NCBI RefSeq assembly: GCF_028583425.1
Contig: NC_072798.1
Location: forward strand, 8,186,501 to 8,250,500
Length of the DNA stretch: 64,000 nucleotides
Origin: Eublepharis macularius
Taxonomy: Eukaryota > Chordata > Lepidosauria > Squamata > Eublepharidae
Direction: 5' to 3'
How positions within the stretch are numbered: position 1 is the stretch's first letter; each line of letters starts with the position of its first letter. A program made the position numbers and the translations under genes. Shown piece by piece: positions 61,925 through 64,000 of this stretch. The notes below the pieces were generated by a model. That model saw only the letters and a list, made by a program, of their open reading frames with translations. It did no database searches and was not told where the DNA came from.

Positions 61925-63860
61925 CGTGGGGAGATTATTTAAAAAGGATTCTCATGAATTCATGATTTTTATATTGAAACAAAACAAAAAGGCTGTCATA
62001 TTATTTATCATGCCCTAGTCTACAGCCAGCAACAAAACAATCATGCATCCACCAATCTGTGGCGTGGCCATGGTACAAAAACATGGCAATAAAGCACGGA
62101 TCCTGATTTTTATGTGGCGCCACCCAGAATCTAGCATACAATACCAGATAATGTCCATTGCCACAAATGGAACCAAAACATTCAGCAATCCACCGCTTCA
62201 TGGCACTGCCACGGCGCAAAAACATGGGTCAAAAGCACAGATCCTTATGGATCCTCTTGATTTTTATGTGGGGCCACCCAAAATCTACTATACAGGTCCA
62301 GATCATATCAATTTCCACAAATGGGACCAACAAATTCAGCTATCCACTGCTTCGTGGCACCGCCACGGCGCAAACACAATTCAGAAGCATGGATCCTCAT
62401 GGATTTTCTTGATTTTTACATGGGGCCATCCAAAATCCACCATGCAATCCCAGATCATGTTTATTGCCACAAATGGCACCCAAGAATCAGGCACCCACCA
62501 CTTTGTGGCACCGCCACGGGGCAAAAACATGGTTCAAAAGCACAGATCCTCATGGATCCTCTTGATTTTTGCATGGAGTCACCCGAAGTCCACCATACAA
62601 TCCCAGACCGTGTCCGTTGCCACAAATGGGAACAAAAAATTCAGCCATCCACTGCTTCGTGGCACCACCGTGGGTCAAAAACATGGTTCAAAAGCAGGGA
62701 TCCTCATGGATCATCTTGATTTTTATGTGGGGCCACCCAAAATCTACTATACAGGCCCAGATCATGTCCATTTCCACAAATGGGACCAACAAATTCAGCC
62801 ATCCAGTGCTTCGTGGCACCGCCACGGTGCAAAAACTTGGTTCAAAAGCAGGGATCCTCATGGATCCTCTTGTTTTTTATGTGGGGCCACCCAGAATCCA
62901 CCATACAATACCAGATCATGTCCATATCCACAAATAGGAACAAAAAATTCAGCCAAACACCTCTTCGTGGCACTGACATGGTGCAAAAACTTCGTTCGAA
63001 AGAACGGATCCTCATGGATCCTCTTGATTTTTACATGAGGCCACCCAAAATCTACTATATAGACGCAGATCATGTCCATTTCCACAAATGGGACCAACAA
63101 ATTCAGCCATCCAGTGCTTCGTGGCATCGCCACGACACAAGAACATGATACAAAAGCACAGATCCTCATGGATCCACCGCTTTGTGGAACCGCCACGGTG
63201 CAAAAATACTGTTCAAAAGCACGGATCCTCATGGATCCTCTTGATATTTACATGAGGCCACCCCAAATCCACCATACAATCCCAGATCATGTCCATTGCC
63301 ACAAAAGGGACAAAAAAATAAGCTATTCACCGCTTCGTGGCACCCACGGCACAAACACATGGTTCAAAAGCACAGTGCCTCATGGATACTCTTGATTTTT
63401 ACGTGGGGCCACCCAAAATCTACTATACAGACCCAGATCATGTCCATTGCCAGAAATGGGAACAAAACATTCAGCCATCCACCGCTTTGTGGCACCCCAC
63501 AGCGCAAAAACATGGTTCAAAAGCACAGATCCTAATGGATCATCCTGATTTTAACATGGGGCCACCCAAAATCCACCATACAATCCTGATTTTAACATGA
63601 GGCCTCCCAAAATCCACCATGCAATCCCAGATCATGTCCATTGCCACAAATGGCACCGAAAAATTCAGCCAGCCACTGCTTTGTTGCATGGCCACGGCGC
63701 AAAACATGATTCAAAAGCATGGATCCTCATGGATCCTGTTGATTATTACATGGGGCCCCCCAAATTCCATCAAAAGTCCAACATCACATCCATTGGCAGA
63801 AATGGCACCAAAAAATCTAGACATTGACTGATTTGTGGCACCGCCACGGCGCAAAAACAG
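61925..63860 (+). repeat. 154-bp tandem repeat array B, upstream of MARVELD2
   Basis: About 12 monomers of the array A unit, in the same orientation. Its first monomer matches the first full monomer of array A, including the unusual left edge (TTTATATTGAAA, AAAAAGGCTGTCATATTAT). Period measured from successive GGTTCAAAAGCA marks is 154 bp, with some shortened monomers. Confidence 0.92.
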
Positions 63861-64000
63861 AGTGATTTTGTAGGAATTAATTTAATCATGACAATGTTCA
63901 ATCAGGATTTTTTAGGCAGTTTTTTTCAAAATAGTGGTGTCACAGATACTTGGATCTTTGATTGCTATGGTTCAATCTGCGTCCAGGGATGTTTTCTGAG
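63861..64000 (-). repeat. Flank module of array B, inverted relative to array A
   Basis: Complement of the module at 41007-41135 (AGTGATTTTGTAGGAATTAA ... GATGTTTTCTGAG); it runs off the window end. Confidence 0.75.

Noticed and set aside
62043-63038. Long open frame (331 codons) as a possible gene
   Set aside because: It lies entirely inside the 154-bp tandem array and changes monomer frame at each repeat; no family resemblance, no promoter or splice structure.
61881-64000. RAD17, the usual neighbour upstream of MARVELD2
   Set aside because: No RAD17 exon could be found; the remaining sequence is satellite. It may lie beyond the window.

Overview
The window is vertebrate genomic DNA, most likely from a squamate reptile (lizard). 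The basis is its gene order plus its repeats: tRNA- and 5S-derived SINEs, L2/CR1 LINE tails, hAT and Harbinger-like MITEs and Penelope-type retroelements. Species cannot be fixed from sequence alone.

Two complete protein-coding genes lie in tandem, both on the minus strand: MARVELD2 (tricellulin; coding exons 60840 down to 51682, 544 aa) and, downstream, OCLN (occludin; coding exons 35987 down to 12366, 515 aa). They are paralogous four-pass MARVEL proteins of tight junctions: occludin at bicellular and tricellulin at tricellular contacts. All coding exons of both could be placed with matching splice phases. The two genes share exon sizes (140-bp and 172-bp exons in both), as expected of an old tandem duplication; OCLN has one extra 183-bp exon. 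Each gene has a CpG-rich minus-strand promoter region (about 39.0-39.4 kb and 61.2-61.9 kb).

Layout. 1-10.7 kb: intergenic DNA with solo LTRs, hAT and Harbinger-like MITEs, a SINE and an inverted pair of repeats carrying hammerhead-ribozyme cores; no gene recognised. 10.7-39.4 kb: OCLN, with repeat-rich introns. 39.8-49.3 kb: intergenic, with a 154-bp tandem-repeat array, a SINE split by a solo LTR that is itself split by a hAT, L1 and L2 pieces, and Penelope-type insertions. 49.3-61.9 kb: MARVELD2. 61.9-64.0 kb: a second, larger array of the same 154-bp repeat.

Most notable: (1) a hAT element inserted exactly at the OCLN exon 6 splice donor, so that its 8-bp target duplication copied the donor; (2) two repeat families whose copies are inverted dimers with 11-13-bp target duplications and carry hammerhead-like cores with minimal stem III, nine copies in all; (3) the same 154-bp satellite close upstream of both tight-junction gene promoters, with one shared flank module inverted between the loci; (4) a long GATA/TA microsatellite 34 nt from a tricellulin splice acceptor.
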